DNA of 44,701 nt from Spiro-02 sp034114085 (GCA_034114085.1 JAXEWB010000068.1:1-44701), one strand, 5' to 3'. Positions 24,344-32,957 are shown, counted from the first letter of the stretch. Notes: generated by a model from the letters alone, not told the origin. A program made the numbers and translations.

Positions 24344-25630
24344 ATGCTGATGATACAGCTTTCCATAGAACAGGCACGACGTTTTCTGCTCAGTTGGCAC
24401 GGCCTGGCTGGTCCTTGTCGTTTTTTCGGAAAGGATGGGGTGATGGCCTTCATCCGCCAGGTCGGGTGCGTCCAGTTCGACCCGATAGATGTCTGCGGCA
24501 AGAACGCAGAACTGGTTTTGCAGTCCCGCATTCCCGGGTTTTCAAAACGGATGTTGTATGAATTGCTGTACGAAGACCGGCGCCTCATCGACTATTTCGA
24601 TAAGAATCTCGCCGTCTTTCCCGTCGAGGACTGGAAGTATTTCAATCGGACGAGGGAATATTATCGGAAACATGGAAAAAGCAAGGTCCAGGTCGATGCG
24701 GTCGCGTCCCGGGTGTTTGACGAAATCCATCGTCGGGGTTTCGTCCGTTCAAAGGATCTGGACTTGCCGGAAAAGGTCGATTGGCATTGGAGCCATACGC
24801 GATTGTCCCGTGCGGCTTTGGAGTCCCTCTATTTTCAGGGCCGTCTGGCGATTCATCATAAGGTCGGTACGACGAAATACTACGCCATCGCCGAGGATAT
24901 CCTGCCACGGGAAGCTCTTTCTGATATGAATCCATGCAGGGATGATGATGCATTCCTCCAATGGTGGATCCGTCGGCGCATCGGTGCCGTCGGATTATTG
25001 TGGAACCGTCCGTCGGACGCCTGGCTGGGTATCGACGGTTTGCGTAGCGAAGGCCGCCGTCAGGCTTTCGCCTCATTGCTTGAAGCTGGTTCAATTCGCC
25101 CTGTCCGGGTTATCGGTGTTCCTGAACCCTTCTACTATCTGCCGGAAGCCCAGCCGCTGATGGATGCGGTGATTGCCGATATGAGCGTTTGCATTGATCC
25201 CCGCGTTGATACCAACACGGGTGGAAGCTGGGGAGATACACTCTCGGATATGAAGACAGGAACATCGGAAAGCTCTCCGCGGGGCCCCCGGATGGAACTG
25301 ATCGCTCCGTTGGACAATCTGCTATGGGATAGGCGGCTGATTGAGAAGCTGTTCGATTTTTCCTACAAATGGGAAATCTACACTCCTGCGGCGCAACGGG
25401 AATACGGGTATTATGTCCTGCCCGTTCTATATGGAGAACAGTTCATCGGTCGGGTGGAGCTGGTTTGCGACCGCAAGAACCGGGAACTGAACATCCAAGG
25501 TGTTTGGCTGGAGCCGGGTATCGTCTTTGACGACCAGTTGAAGCTCGTCATGCGGGAATGCTTCGAGCGTTTTGCCACTTTCAACGATTGTGCGAAAGTG
25601 GTAGGACGGTTGCGCCCGGTTGCAGGATGA
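24344..25630 (+). CDS. Winged-helix DNA glycosylase, YcaQ/AlkX type
   Basis: A 428-residue HTH_42-family protein. Characterised relatives remove alkylated bases and unhook interstrand crosslinks. The hallmark catalytic motif is Gln-aromatic-Asp at residues 44-46 (GCVQFDPID), the form described for YcaQ-like members, as opposed to the Gln-x-Gln of AlkZ. The C-terminal half has the conserved APLDNLLWDRRL and FIGRVELVCDR. A 25-residue Gly/Ser/Thr-rich stretch (about 290-314) interrupts the region before APLDNLLWD. The ATG at 24344 is chosen because AAAGGAG lies 10 nt upstream; the frame is open further left, including an ATG at 24308 without a ribosome site. Confidence 0.88.
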   Translation: MLMIQLSIEQARRFLLSWHGLAGPCRFFGKDGVMAFIRQVGCVQFDPIDVCGKNAELVLQSRIPGFSKRMLYELLYEDRRLIDYFDKNLAVFPVEDWKYFNRTREYYRKHGKSKVQVDAVASRVFDEIHRRGFVRSKDLDLPEKVDWHWSHTRLSRAALESLYFQGRLAIHHKVGTTKYYAIAEDILPREALSDMNPCRDDDAFLQWWIRRRIGAVGLLWNRPSDAWLGIDGLRSEGRRQAFASLLEAGSIRPVRVIGVPEPFYYLPEAQPLMDAVIADMSVCIDPRVDTNTGGSWGDTLSDMKTGTSESSPRGPRMELIAPLDNLLWDRRLIEKLFDFSYKWEIYTPAAQREYGYYVLPVLYGEQFIGRVELVCDRKNRELNIQGVWLEPGIVFDDQLKLVMRECFERFATFNDCAKVVGRLRPVAG

Positions 25631-25733
25631 GCCTGTCTGCCCCCGGATGGTCTGGGAAAAACGCAATTGAGTGGAAATGGAGCGAAGTCCAACATAAAAC
25701 AGACTAATGGTAACGATAAGTCGCACGACAAAG

Positions 25734-25970
25734 CTAATCAGGGCTCCTCGCGGATGCACTGTCATTGATGGACTTTTTTCCTAAAAGTATATCTTTGATA
25801 AACTCCTCATCGTTCAGGTTTTCTCCTCCGCGTAGCTTTGACACAGCGCTGTCATAGAATACTTGGTTCGCAGTATTGATGAGAATCTCATCGGCAAACC
25901 GAGTCGTTGCGCTGACTTGGGCGGTGAACTCTTCGTTCTGCTTGGAGAGGGACGAAAGAAGCGCCTCCTG
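25734..25970 (-). pseudogene. Possible C-terminal gene remnant fused to repeat array
   Basis: The last 75 or so codons of a leftward frame ending at 25734 look protein-like (ALLSSLSKQNEEFTAQVSAT, then EILINTANQVF and LNDEEFIKDILLGKK), with helical, polar composition. Upstream of codon 25970 the frame enters the 20/31-bp repeats and reads as repetitive Leu/Tyr/Ser/Arg sequence. No start codon with a ribosome site was found. I read it as the tail of a gene whose front was replaced or overwritten by the repeats; its identity is unknown. Confidence 0.35.
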
Positions 25971-26182
25971 GTACAGGACGTAATCCCCACATAAAGGACG
26001 TAGACGATAGATAAAGGACGTAGACGATAGATAAAGGACGTAGACGACAGGTAGCTCCGACATAAAGGACGTAATCCCCACATAAAGGACGTAATCGATA
26101 GATAAAGGACGTAATCGATAGATAAAGGACGTAGACGACAGGTAGCTCCGACATAAAGGACGAAATCGACAGGTAGCTCCGA
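25971..26182. repeat. Nested tandem array of 20-bp and 31-bp units
   Basis: The core ATAAAGGACG starts at 25991, 26011, 26031, 26062, 26082, 26102, 26122 and 26153, so spacings are 20, 20, 31, 20, 20, 20, 31; a degenerate unit precedes at 25971. The 31-bp spacing is a 20-bp unit plus an 11-bp block GTAGCTCCGAC. Unit tails vary among three types (GTAGACGATAG-like, GTAATCGATAG-like and GTAATCCCCAC). No unique spacers exist, so it is not CRISPR. Because 20 and 31 are not multiples of three, the minus strand stays open in several frames with the same motifs repeated. Confidence 0.93.
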
Positions 26183-26398
26183 TATGCAGGGCCCAACGAG
26201 AAAAAAAGCAAATTATGGGCCAAGTTATCCAAAAACGCCATGATAAATATCGGAGCCCATGGTAATGCCCATTGCCCATTGAAGAATTGCCCATTGCCCG
26301 AAAGCAAGACAGGACCAAGGCAATGCCGGTAATGACATCTGAAGTTATTATTCAGGACCTTCGTATCGCTTCTCAGCCTTGGCGAATGGAATAGCCGC
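26183..26398. other. Intergenic stretch without a recognised gene
   Basis: No gene is supported here. Two copies of CCCATTG (26268-26280) and a related GCCCATTGCCCGAAAG stretch (26286-26301) are the only notable pattern. The promoter of the rightward operon follows. Confidence 0.4.
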
Positions 26399-26443
26399 TT
26401 GACAAGCGGCTTCGTCTCAAAGTATAGTTTATGGCATAAACTA
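26399..26443 (+). promoter_or_regulatory. Promoter and operator of the 26.5-32.9 kb operon
   Basis: -35 TTGACA (26399-26404), an 18-bp spacer and -10 TATAGT (26423-26428). An inverted repeat TAGTTTAT-GGC-ATAAACTA (26425-26443, 8-bp perfect arms) covers the -10 and the transcription start. The second gene of the operon encodes a small winged-helix regulator, the natural candidate to bind here. The leader to the first gene is about 85 nt. Confidence 0.75.
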
Positions 26444-26518
26444 CTCTATGACGTAAAACGCCAAAGAGTGCCATGAACATAATCCTGCGGCAACATCGTG
26501 CGGGGGAGGGGAAGACTC

Positions 26519-27196
26519 ATGTATAGCGAGAACGAAATTAGGGAAGCGTTGGCCTCCATAACGGAAATCAAACAGACCTTAGAAGGGAATCTGAGAAAAA
26601 TCAGCCCGCTGTTCAATCGCGAGGGATACATATCGCTTTGCCACACCATGGGGGCGTTGCTCGCAGTTCTGTTCGGGGCGATGATACTTGCGGAACGTCA
26701 GTGGGGGACACTGGGTGCGAGTCCGTTGGCGGTACGAATCGCTTTGGTTGTGATGGGCGTGCTGATTCTGGCGGTTACGGGGTTCTGGAAGCTATACATC
26801 TTCAAGCGGTATGCGAATGAAAAGCTTGGCGGGCTTGGTGTTGACGCCATCTTCCGAATGCCGGAAATCAAGAAGCTGGTATATGCAAACTACCTTATCC
26901 TTGGTTCTGGGGCTGTCGTGGGGTGCATATACTCATACCGCATGGACAATTGGTGGATGCTCGCACCTATCCTCTATTATGTTCTGGCCATCCTCTGCGT
27001 CTACATGTCGGAAATGCTCTCGTTGAAAGAATACAAGTGGATGGGCTATATGTGCCTTGTGCTCGCCCTCGCCACCAGCCTGTTCATGCGTGACCACTAC
27101 CTCTATTGGCTTGGAGGTTCTCTGTGCGTGATGTTCTTCGGCATGGGCATCGTCCTGTCCGTGTCGGCGTCGCGGCATGAACAGGAGACAAGGTGA
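26519..27196 (+). CDS. Polytopic membrane protein, unknown function
   Basis: 225 residues. The N-terminal 40 residues are charged and helical (ENEIREALASITEIKQTLEG), followed by about six hydrophobic segments arranged in pairs. No family was recognised. The ATG at 26519 has GGAGGGG upstream. The stop overlaps the start region of the regulator gene by one base (TGATG), a linkage typical of genes that act together; membrane proteins paired with a small winged-helix regulator are often sensors or targets of that regulator. Confidence 0.8.
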   Translation: MYSENEIREALASITEIKQTLEGNLRKISPLFNREGYISLCHTMGALLAVLFGAMILAERQWGTLGASPLAVRIALVVMGVLILAVTGFWKLYIFKRYANEKLGGLGVDAIFRMPEIKKLVYANYLILGSGAVVGCIYSYRMDNWWMLAPILYYVLAILCVYMSEMLSLKEYKWMGYMCLVLALATSLFMRDHYLYWLGGSLCVMFFGMGIVLSVSASRHEQETR

Positions 27197-27501
27197 TGTC
27201 CGATACCATTCAGCTGGACAAAATGATTCACGAACAGGCCCGGTTGAAAATCCTGGTACTGCTGGCGTCGTCTCCGGAGGGCGTCCTTAGCTTCACTGAA
27301 ATTCGGAAACGGCTTGAAATGACGGCCGGCAACCTGAGCATACAGCTCAAGACGCTTGAAGAAGCGGGATTCGTCGAACTGGAAAAACGGATAGAGGGAA
27401 AGAAACCCGTCACCGACGCCCGGCTGACCCCCGGGGGGAAACAGGCGTTGCTTGACTATATTTCATCGCTGGAACATCTCCTGTCCCATGTAATTGAATA
27501 A
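27196..27501 (+). CDS. Small winged-helix transcriptional regulator
   Basis: 101 residues, a single winged-helix domain of the ArsR/MarR-like HTH type: LKILVLLASSPEGVLSFTEI, then the recognition helix in MTAGNLSIQLKTLEEAGFVE and the wing EGKKPVTDARLTPGG. No metal-binding cysteines are present. It starts at the ATG at 27196 (a GTG at 27193 is also possible) with GGAG 8 nt upstream. A role as autoregulator binding the inverted repeat at 26425-26443 is inferred from position. Confidence 0.87.
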   Translation: MSDTIQLDKMIHEQARLKILVLLASSPEGVLSFTEIRKRLEMTAGNLSIQLKTLEEAGFVELEKRIEGKKPVTDARLTPGGKQALLDYISSLEHLLSHVIE

Positions 27502-27575
27502 TCCCGGCATGGTGGGAAGGGCCTGTGCGAGAGCCGATTTCGGAAGCGGTTGCTGGAATAATCCCGGCATGGTGG
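27496..27575. repeat. 20-bp direct repeat, 60 bp apart
   Basis: GAATAATCCCGGCATGGTGG occurs at 27496-27515 and 27556-27575. The first copy overlaps the last codons and stop of the regulator gene; the second lies in the gap before the ATPase gene. Spacing of exactly 60 bp suggests a partial duplication of the gene end. The frame upstream of the ATPase is open through both copies, but the ATPase has a better start at 27629. Confidence 0.85.
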
Positions 27576-27628
27576 AAAAGACTCCGGCTGGAGACGGCTC
27601 GGATACGAAGGAACGACAAGGAGCATCT

Positions 27629-28339
27629 ATGGTTCAGATTGAACATGTGGAGAAGATATATAGGACCGGTACGCAAGAGGTCCATGCTTTGCAAGGAATT
27701 GATTGTATCATCGGAACTGGTGAGCTTGCGGCCTTCGCAGGACCATCCGGTTCTGGGAAGACTACGCTGCTGAACCTCATCGGATGCCTTGATTCCATCA
27801 CCTCCGGGCATATTCTGCTGGAAGGACGAGATCTTGCGAAACTGGATAAGAAGGGGAAGAACGCCGTCAGGCGGAGCATGATAGGGTTCATCTTCCAAAA
27901 CTACAATCTGATTCCCGTCCTGACCGCCGTGGAAAACGTCGAGCTGGCGTTGTCAATCCTTCCGAAGGAAGCCCTCGCCAAAGCGGGATGTCCGAACGGA
28001 ACCCGCGGGGAGATTCGTGACCGGGCCAATATGATCCTTGCGGAAGTCGGTCTGGATGGATTGCAGGGACGTAAGCCGAATGAACTGTCCGGCGGGCAGC
28101 AGCAACGGATTTCCATCGCCCGCGCATTGGTGAAACGACCTTCCGTTATTCTGGCCGACGAACCGACGGCGAACCTCGATTCCACCAACAGTCGGCTGAT
28201 TCTCGACTTGATCGTCCAGTTGAACGAAACCTACGGAATCACCTGTGTGTTTTCGAGCCATGACCAGCGGGTGCTTGACCATACGCGGCGGATCATCACA
28301 CTGGAAGATGGAAAAATCGTAGGAGACCGCCAATGCTGA
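27629..28339 (+). CDS. ABC transporter ATP-binding protein, LolD/MacB type
   Basis: A 236-residue ATPase of the lipoprotein-release/macrolide-export family. Walker A is GPSGSGKTT, the signature LSGGQQQRISIARAL, Walker B VILADEPTANLD, and the H-loop is SSHDQRVLDH. The N-terminal VQIEHVEKIYRTGTQEVHAL is characteristic of LolD/MacB/FtsE-like proteins. The ATG at 27629 has AAGGAG 6 nt upstream. It overlaps the next permease gene by 7 bp. With two FtsX-type permeases downstream it forms a mechanotransmission-type ABC complex that works on periplasmic or outer-leaflet substrates rather than moving them through a channel. Confidence 0.95.
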   Translation: MVQIEHVEKIYRTGTQEVHALQGIDCIIGTGELAAFAGPSGSGKTTLLNLIGCLDSITSGHILLEGRDLAKLDKKGKNAVRRSMIGFIFQNYNLIPVLTAVENVELALSILPKEALAKAGCPNGTRGEIRDRANMILAEVGLDGLQGRKPNELSGGQQQRISIARALVKRPSVILADEPTANLDSTNSRLILDLIVQLNETYGITCVFSSHDQRVLDHTRRIITLEDGKIVGDRQC

Positions 28340-29610
28340 TATTGTTGCGCATGGCGTGGAAGAATCTGTTCCGGTACAAGAAACGGACGGTCATTACGGC
28401 TTTCGCCATAGCGATAGGCGTCATGTTCTCCATAGCCGTCGAAGCCCTGCTGGTCGGCCTTGACCAGGATTCCTTCCGCAATCTGATCTGGTACGAGACC
28501 TCTTCGGCGAAGGTGTACGCCCCTGGATATTTCAAGGACCGGCGGCTTGCCCCGGTGGATCGGCTGATCAGCGCTCATCAACGTGAGGCGATTGAGGAAG
28601 CGTTGGATGCCGGGGGCGTGTTGTTCACACCGCGGTATCAGTCGGCGGCGGAAGTCTTTTTTTTGGAAGATTCATTTCCTGCCGCGGGATCGCTGACTGC
28701 GATCGTCTATGGTGTGGATCCTCTCCGGGACGCCGACGTCTATCGGATCGCTTCATCGGTCGAAGACGGAACCTGGCTGACCCCTGGCGAGGAAGGCGTC
28801 GTACTCGGCAGTTGGCTTGCCTACGACATGCGAGCCGAGGTCGGATACTATGTCACGGTGCAATGCAAAGGGCGGGGCGGCTTCGTCCAGACGATGGACA
28901 TGCCCGTCGTCGGTATTGTGCAGACGGACAACCCCGTAGTGAATTCCACCGCCATGTATATGGATTTGGCCTTTCTAGATGAAATGCTTGAACTGGAGGG
29001 GAGTGTCAGCGAATATTCGCTGTCGTCTGGTGGTCCTGGCGGTACGCTTGACGCGTTGCAAGGCGCTGAAAATGTCGCTAAACAGTTGCCGGACCTGCAA
29101 GAACGGCTTGGTTCTGTGGAGTTGTATCGTTGGGACGAAATCGCCGAAGACGAAGTTTCCTTGTCCGAGACGAAGGGGGCTTCGTCCCGGTTGCTGATGC
29201 TGTTCATGTTCATCATCGCTGCGGTGGGGATTTCCAATACCATGCTGATGGCGGTGATGGAACGGAAGAACGAGGTCGGCATGCTCAAGGCTCTCGGCTA
29301 CTCAAGCTCTTGCGTCGAGTTTCTGTTTACTGCGGAAGGGGCGCTTCTCGGACTTCTCGGCAGTGTCGCCGGAATGTTTTGCGGCGCCGCGATGACCTAC
29401 CCGATGGTCGTTAGTGGAATTGATTTTTCATCGCTGCTGGAGGGTGTGAATATTGGATACAGGGTGTCCGGCGTAATGCGCGCAGCCTGGGATGCGGGAA
29501 GCTTCCTCGTCATCGCCGGTGGTGCGTTGCTGGTGTCGGCGGTTTCGGCCTGGCTGCCGGTACGAAAGATGGCGCGGACGGAAATCGCCGTCATCTTCCG
29601 CAAGATATGA
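28333..29610 (+). CDS. FtsX/LolCE-type ABC transporter permease 1
   Basis: 425 residues: an N-terminal membrane helix (about 15-40), a large periplasmic domain of about 230 residues, then three C-terminal helices with the conserved FtsX segment AAVGISNTMLMAVMERKNEVGMLKALG and the closing VSAVSAWLPVRKMARTEI. It is of LolC/LolE and MacB membrane-part type. It overlaps the ATPase gene by 7 bp and is followed by a second permease, so a heterodimer is expected. Confidence 0.93.
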   Translation: MLILLRMAWKNLFRYKKRTVITAFAIAIGVMFSIAVEALLVGLDQDSFRNLIWYETSSAKVYAPGYFKDRRLAPVDRLISAHQREAIEEALDAGGVLFTPRYQSAAEVFFLEDSFPAAGSLTAIVYGVDPLRDADVYRIASSVEDGTWLTPGEEGVVLGSWLAYDMRAEVGYYVTVQCKGRGGFVQTMDMPVVGIVQTDNPVVNSTAMYMDLAFLDEMLELEGSVSEYSLSSGGPGGTLDALQGAENVAKQLPDLQERLGSVELYRWDEIAEDEVSLSETKGASSRLLMLFMFIIAAVGISNTMLMAVMERKNEVGMLKALGYSSSCVEFLFTAEGALLGLLGSVAGMFCGAAMTYPMVVSGIDFSSLLEGVNIGYRVSGVMRAAWDAGSFLVIAGGALLVSAVSAWLPVRKMARTEIAVIFRKI

Positions 29611-29621
29611 GGAGGGGGGAT

Positions 29622-30863
29622 ATGTTCTTTTCCTTGGCCTTCAAGAATATCGGCAGAAATGCCCGTCGTACGATCCTCTCCGCCAGCGCGATCTTTTTGG
29701 TGGCCGTCATGCTGTGCCTGCTGTTCGCGTTCGAGAACGGGATGGTCGATGACATGCTGGATAATGTCAAGGCCCATGTCACGGGGGACATCCGTATCCG
29801 CAACGCGGCGTTTTCGGAGAATGAACGCATCCAGCCGATACAATTCTTTGTTCCTGACGTACAGGCCGCCATTGAAACGATTGAGCGCATCGACGGGGTG
29901 ATGAGGGCTGATATCAAGACCTCGGCGACTGTCTCGATTTATCGGAATGATGACACGTCCATCGCTACGGTAGTCGGTGTCGATGTCTTGGATTCGCCGT
30001 TTCTCCATGGAAAAGGTGTGACGCTCATTGACGGCGGGCTTCCTGGGCAAGGCGGGAGGGAAGTCGCCATTACCGACGGGCTTGCGGCTTCCACAGGACT
30101 GAAGGTCGGCGACAAGTTTACCTTCATGACCCAGACCGCCGCAAGGGGAACGAACGGGAGTACCGTCGCTGTGGTCGGAATCCTCCATGTCGATGACGTT
30201 GATTTCAACGGAAAGAGCTTCTTCATGGACTGGTCCGTCTTGGCCTCGTTGCTCCGCATGCACGGCGGCGCATTGGAGATACTGGTACGCCTGACACCGG
30301 ACGTGTCTCTTGACGCCATGGTGAGGGAGTTGACTTCGGCGCTCGCTCCGTTATATCCCGGTCTGACGCTTGAAGTCCTTCCTTGGACCAACGTGAACAC
30401 CCTGTACCAATTGTTCCGAATCATGGATTTGATGTACCTGTATATCGGGCTGTTCTTTTTTCTCATCGCCGCGACAGTGATCTTCAATACGACGATGATG
30501 TCGATTCTGGAGCGCAAGCGTGAAATCGGGACGCTGGTATCTTTGGGCTATGGCCCGCGCAAGGTGATGCGCCTGTTCCTCACCGAGAGCGCCATAATCA
30601 GTTTTCTCGCGTCGTCGCTGGGATGCGTCGTCGGCGCCGTCGGCGTGGCGGTGATGCATCGGTATGGTTTTGACCTGAATGCGATGGGCGGCAGTTCGAT
30701 GAGCGGGATGAACCTCTCGAACTATGTCTATCCCTCGCTGTCGGCCTCCATGTACCTGATGATTGTGGCCACAGGTACTTGTACCGCGGTGCTTGCCTGT
30801 GTCATTCCCGCCCGCAAGGTGCTGAAAATCGAACCCGCCGAAGCGTTGCGGGCTGAAAACTGA
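29622..30863 (+). CDS. FtsX/LolCE-type ABC transporter permease 2
   Basis: 413 residues with the same architecture as its neighbour: helix 1, a periplasmic domain, then three helices with TMMSILERKREIGTLVSLGY and the closing CVIPARKVLKIEPAEALRA. The ATG at 29622 is chosen because GGAGG lies 6 nt upstream, whereas the ATG at 29607 that overlaps the previous stop lacks one. It is a paralogue of, not a duplicate of, permease 1. It probably forms a LolCDE-like complex with the preceding ATPase and permease. Confidence 0.93.
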   Translation: MFFSLAFKNIGRNARRTILSASAIFLVAVMLCLLFAFENGMVDDMLDNVKAHVTGDIRIRNAAFSENERIQPIQFFVPDVQAAIETIERIDGVMRADIKTSATVSIYRNDDTSIATVVGVDVLDSPFLHGKGVTLIDGGLPGQGGREVAITDGLAASTGLKVGDKFTFMTQTAARGTNGSTVAVVGILHVDDVDFNGKSFFMDWSVLASLLRMHGGALEILVRLTPDVSLDAMVRELTSALAPLYPGLTLEVLPWTNVNTLYQLFRIMDLMYLYIGLFFFLIAATVIFNTTMMSILERKREIGTLVSLGYGPRKVMRLFLTESAIISFLASSLGCVVGAVGVAVMHRYGFDLNAMGGSSMSGMNLSNYVYPSLSASMYLMIVATGTCTAVLACVIPARKVLKIEPAEALRAEN

Positions 30864-30998
30864 CACCCCAGCCTGTGCCTGTAGGGATTCCGCAGGTATT
30901 GCGGTGGAACAACATGAGAAGGCGAAATGCGAGAATGGAATACGGAAAAAGGATTATGGAAATAGAATTGCGAAATTACCTGCTAAGGAGCTATTGAT

Positions 30999-31793
30999 AT
31001 GTCAAGAAGAATACGATGCGCCCTCAGTGCGCTGTTGCTGACGATAGCCTGTGTGTCGCCAGCTTGGAGCGCCAACGCCGATGCCAACACCAGCGTCAAT
31101 GCTAAAGCCACTACAGAAATGGACACCGATCAGATTGTTGACGCTATAGAAAGGAATCAGGCGTTCAAGACCGTAGCCATCGACGCCACGATTGTGACGA
31201 CGGACCGTCTGGGTTCCTCGACGCAGAAGTTCTCTTCCTATGGACGTGAAAACGGCGATACGTTGGTCGTCGTGACCGCCGGAGCCGACACCGGACAGAA
31301 GGTGCTTCGCAAAGGGACTTCAATCTATCTGTACTACCCCGATGCGGAGGAGGTTATCCGATTGCAGGGGAGCGCGCTGAAGGATTCCTTCATGGGGTCG
31401 GACTTCTCCTATGAGGACCTCACAGGCGATAATGGGATTCGAGACAACTATACCGCTGAATTGCTGGAAACCGTGCGGATTGACGGCCACGATTGCTACC
31501 ACATGATGTTCACCGCGAAGAATCGGAAACAGACGTACCAAAAGCAGGAATCCTATATCGACGCTGAATTGTTCGTCAGCCGCAGGTCGATTCTCTATAG
31601 CGCCAGCGGTCGCGCGTTGCGTGAGATTACTTCCTCTGAGTTCGTTACGGAAAAGGGGTTCGTGTTCGCTACCTCGTCAATCATGAAGGATCTGATGAAA
31701 ACGAACAGCAGTACCATCATGACGGTGGAATCCGTCCAGGTTGACATCTCGATTCCCGACTCGTATTTCTCGAAGGATGAATTGGTATGGTGA
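30999..31793 (+). CDS. LolA-like outer-membrane lipoprotein-sorting protein
   Basis: 264 residues with a signal peptide ending near ASA-like SANA (about 24-27), so periplasmic. The mature part matches the LolA/LolB-like single-sheet fold family seen beside MMPL and FtsX transporters: QIVDAIERN near the start, LRKGTSIYLYYPDAEEVIRLQG and the C-terminal DISIPDSYFSKDEL. AAGGAG lies 9 nt before the ATG. It is presumed to shuttle a lipid or lipoprotein cargo from the ABC permeases. It overlaps the next gene by a few bases. Confidence 0.85.
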   Translation: MSRRIRCALSALLLTIACVSPAWSANADANTSVNAKATTEMDTDQIVDAIERNQAFKTVAIDATIVTTDRLGSSTQKFSSYGRENGDTLVVVTAGADTGQKVLRKGTSIYLYYPDAEEVIRLQGSALKDSFMGSDFSYEDLTGDNGIRDNYTAELLETVRIDGHDCYHMMFTAKNRKQTYQKQESYIDAELFVSRRSILYSASGRALREITSSEFVTEKGFVFATSSIMKDLMKTNSSTIMTVESVQVDISIPDSYFSKDELVW

Positions 31794-32863
31794 TGAAAAA
31801 ACTCATTGCGCTTCTTCTGCTGTCCTGTATCGCGGTGATGCCCGTCATCGCAGGGGCGGATCTGTCGGGCAATCTGAATTTCTCCACCGGAGCGTTTTTT
31901 TCAGGTGGAACCACCCGTTGGGTCTCCTCCTCGCTCGCCCGCGTATCTTTGGCGACTACGGGGAGCTCTTCGGTGAAGGGCGCTCTGTCGGCCTCATATG
32001 GGATACAGAGCCAAGGGACGTCCTCCGGTTTTTCACTGGAAAAAGCCTATGTCCGTTTCCGTCTGCCTTGGTTCGGCGATTCCACACTGAAGATGACAGT
32101 GGGGAAGTCCCCGGTTTCGTGGGGGTACGGGACGTATTTCAATGCCGGCGACATCGTATTTGGCGCTACCCCGAACGATATCTCCGGTGGTGTGCAAAGC
32201 GGTGAATACCGCACTTCGACGGCATGGATGGTTCTTGCGTCCCTGCCGTTGCATGAAGGAGTTTCCGCCGATGTGATTGTCCTTCCTGACCTTGACGCCC
32301 TTGTAGGCGGCGGAGTCGCGGGACGGCTCGGCGGGCGTTTCATCTGGAATCCTGGCTGGAGACCACTAGATGCGCTGGAGTTCGGTTATCTCGGATCGGT
32401 GGACGGCGCTTCCCATGCCGTCTATGCGGCGTTCGACGGTACTCTGTGGTTTGACTACAACCTGTCGGTATCCACGACAATTGTACCGACTCGGGCCGTT
32501 GCTTCGGCCAAGGACAATTTCAAGCTCAGCCTTGGGCTGTCCAAGGTGTTCAACATTCCGACCGATACCCGTTATATGCCGTTCTCCCTCCGGCTGGAAG
32601 GCCTGTACGCACCATTCGCGACGACGTTTTCCGGATTTTTCTCCATGGATGTCGGTATATCCGATTCCATCGGTGTGGGGGCCGTCCTGCTGTGTGATGT
32701 CCCGTCCTCTGATATCGCATGTGCATTGACCGCCTTTCTGACCTGTTCCTACCGTCCTGTCGCAGGACTGGCTTTAGGTCTGCAAGGCGGGGTAGTCGCC
32801 AGTAAAACGACCGAATGGAATGTTTCCGGCGCACTGATGTTCACCTGCCGGTATTCCTTCTGA
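31787..32863 (+). CDS. Outer-membrane beta-barrel protein
   Basis: 358 residues with a signal peptide (KKLIALLLLSCIAVMPVIAGA) and then alternating polar/hydrophobic strands rich in Gly, Ser, Thr and aromatics. The last residues are CRYSF, ending in phenylalanine as BAM-inserted barrels do. The family was not recognised. It is the last gene of the operon and overlaps the LolA-like gene, which suggests it is the outer-membrane partner of that protein. ATGs at 31787 and 31793 are both possible; 31787 fits the AAGGA spacing. Confidence 0.8.
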   Translation: MVMKKLIALLLLSCIAVMPVIAGADLSGNLNFSTGAFFSGGTTRWVSSSLARVSLATTGSSSVKGALSASYGIQSQGTSSGFSLEKAYVRFRLPWFGDSTLKMTVGKSPVSWGYGTYFNAGDIVFGATPNDISGGVQSGEYRTSTAWMVLASLPLHEGVSADVIVLPDLDALVGGGVAGRLGGRFIWNPGWRPLDALEFGYLGSVDGASHAVYAAFDGTLWFDYNLSVSTTIVPTRAVASAKDNFKLSLGLSKVFNIPTDTRYMPFSLRLEGLYAPFATTFSGFFSMDVGISDSIGVGAVLLCDVPSSDIACALTAFLTCSYRPVAGLALGLQGGVVASKTTEWNVSGALMFTCRYSF

Positions 32864-32957
32864 ACAGACCGAAGTTCAGGATATGGAACAAGCCGCCGAT
32901 TCCGATTTCCCGTCGGTTTCGATGGCTTGCCGTGCATAACGGAATGCTCTTGGAGGG

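Noticed and set aside
25971..26182. CRISPR array
   Set aside because: Units are directly abutting with no unique spacers, and no cas genes are near.
27494..27628. 45-residue extension of the ABC ATPase through both 20-bp repeats
   Set aside because: The ATG at 27629 has AAGGAG at good spacing and begins with the usual LolD/MacB N-terminus.
29397..30263. 288-codon leftward frame across the two FtsX permeases
   Set aside because: Crosses the junction of two well-supported genes and is composed of antisense-like His/Arg/Asp sequence.
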